A program made the translations under genes and the position numbers. Shown here piece by piece: positions 5,802 through 5,868 of a DNA stretch of 5,868 nucleotides. The notes beneath the pieces were generated by a model. The model saw nothing but the letters and a program-made list of their open reading frames with translations, had not been told where the DNA came from and made no database searches. The stretch covers positions 1-5,868 of the forward strand of contig CAJUOT010000086.1 in assembly GCA_910588135.1 (NCBI GenBank), given 5' to 3'. How positions within the stretch are numbered: the first letter of the stretch is position 1; every line of letters begins with the position of its first letter. Source of the DNA: an uncultured Oscillospiraceae bacterium (GTDB lineage: Bacteria > Bacillota > Clostridia > Oscillospirales > Oscillospiraceae).

Positions 5802-5868
5802 ATGGGCGGAGACCCACCCGGAAGGACGCCCGCCGTTCTGGCGCCGGGGCGGCGGGGAGAGCAAGGCG
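5802..5868 (+). CDS. Possible start of an unidentified gene, cut by the window edge
   Basis: ATG at 5802 opens a frame beginning MGGDPPGRTPAVLAPGRRGEQ that stays open to the last base; an in-frame TAA lies upstream at 5778-5780. The nearest ribosome-site candidates are GAGGG (5786-5790, 11 nt away) and GGAG (5795-5798, only 3 nt away), neither well placed. The residues (Gly, Pro, Arg, Ala) are what GC-rich non-coding DNA also yields. I recognise no family. It may equally be part of the structured leader. Confidence 0.22.
   Translation, partial: MGGDPPGRTPAVLAPGRRGEQG

Larger units (their letters stand above)
5727..5868 (+). ncRNA. Candidate structured leader or small RNA, class unknown, runs off window
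   Basis: After the promoter at 5691-5718 come the two perfect hairpins at 5727-5769, then a purine-rich stretch (5769-5793). Further fold-backs follow: TGGG/CCCA (5803-5816, six-base loop) and CCCGCCG/CGGCGGG (5829-5856). The last two are GC-rich and could be coincidence in such sequence. I compared it by eye with T-box, L-box, RNase P RNA, tmRNA, SRP RNA and 6S RNA and recognised none. It may be the 5' leader of a gene beyond the window or a stand-alone RNA. Confidence 0.4.

Noticed and set aside
5727..5868. T-box, SRP RNA or RNase P RNA in the right-end leader
   Set aside because: Fragments such as CAGAGAGG and CGGAAGGA loosely resemble parts of T-box or SRP RNA, but the surrounding conserved elements are missing from the visible sequence.

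Overview
The window looks like a piece of chromosome from a GC-rich anaerobic Firmicute, most likely an Oscillospiraceae/Ruminococcaceae-type gut clostridium. This placement is inferred, not searched. It rests on four observations: PPDK and the diaminopimelate-aminotransferase (DapL) route occur together; glutamine synthetase is the short GSI-alpha type of Firmicutes; Shine-Dalgarno sequences are strong and purine-rich; and near-consensus sigma-A promoters sit in short AT-rich gaps between genes whose third codon positions are almost all G or C.

Layout: bases 1-1816 (minus strand) hold the first 605 codons of ppdK, cut off by the left edge of the window. A 369-bp AT-rich divergent intergenic region (1817-2185) carries back-to-back promoters for ppdK and glnA. 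Between them are three inverted repeats and a three-copy direct repeat with an exact 20-bp period. Rightward, glnA (2186-3517), dapF (3582-4376) and dapL (4433-5656) are all complete. The last 212 bp (5657-5868) contain a strong promoter followed at once by two tandem perfect hairpins and further GC-rich fold-back potential. This is the leader of an unidentified transcript that runs off the right edge.

How the genes fit together: DapL uses glutamate to aminate tetrahydrodipicolinate to LL-diaminopimelate, and DapF epimerises that to meso-DAP for lysine and peptidoglycan. GlnA makes glutamine from glutamate and ammonia. PPDK interconverts pyruvate and PEP, the carbon branch point that feeds oxaloacetate and hence aspartate and lysine. 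The neighbourhood therefore joins central carbon, ammonia assimilation and cell-wall precursor synthesis.

All four genes are well-known families. The novelty lies in the non-coding sequence. The most striking element is a perfect 18-bp stem with a 6-nt loop that buries the dapF start codon and half of its Shine-Dalgarno sequence. Next are the repeat-rich ppdK/glnA control region and the structured leader at the right end. I found no tRNA, rRNA, CRISPR array, insertion sequence or recognised riboswitch.
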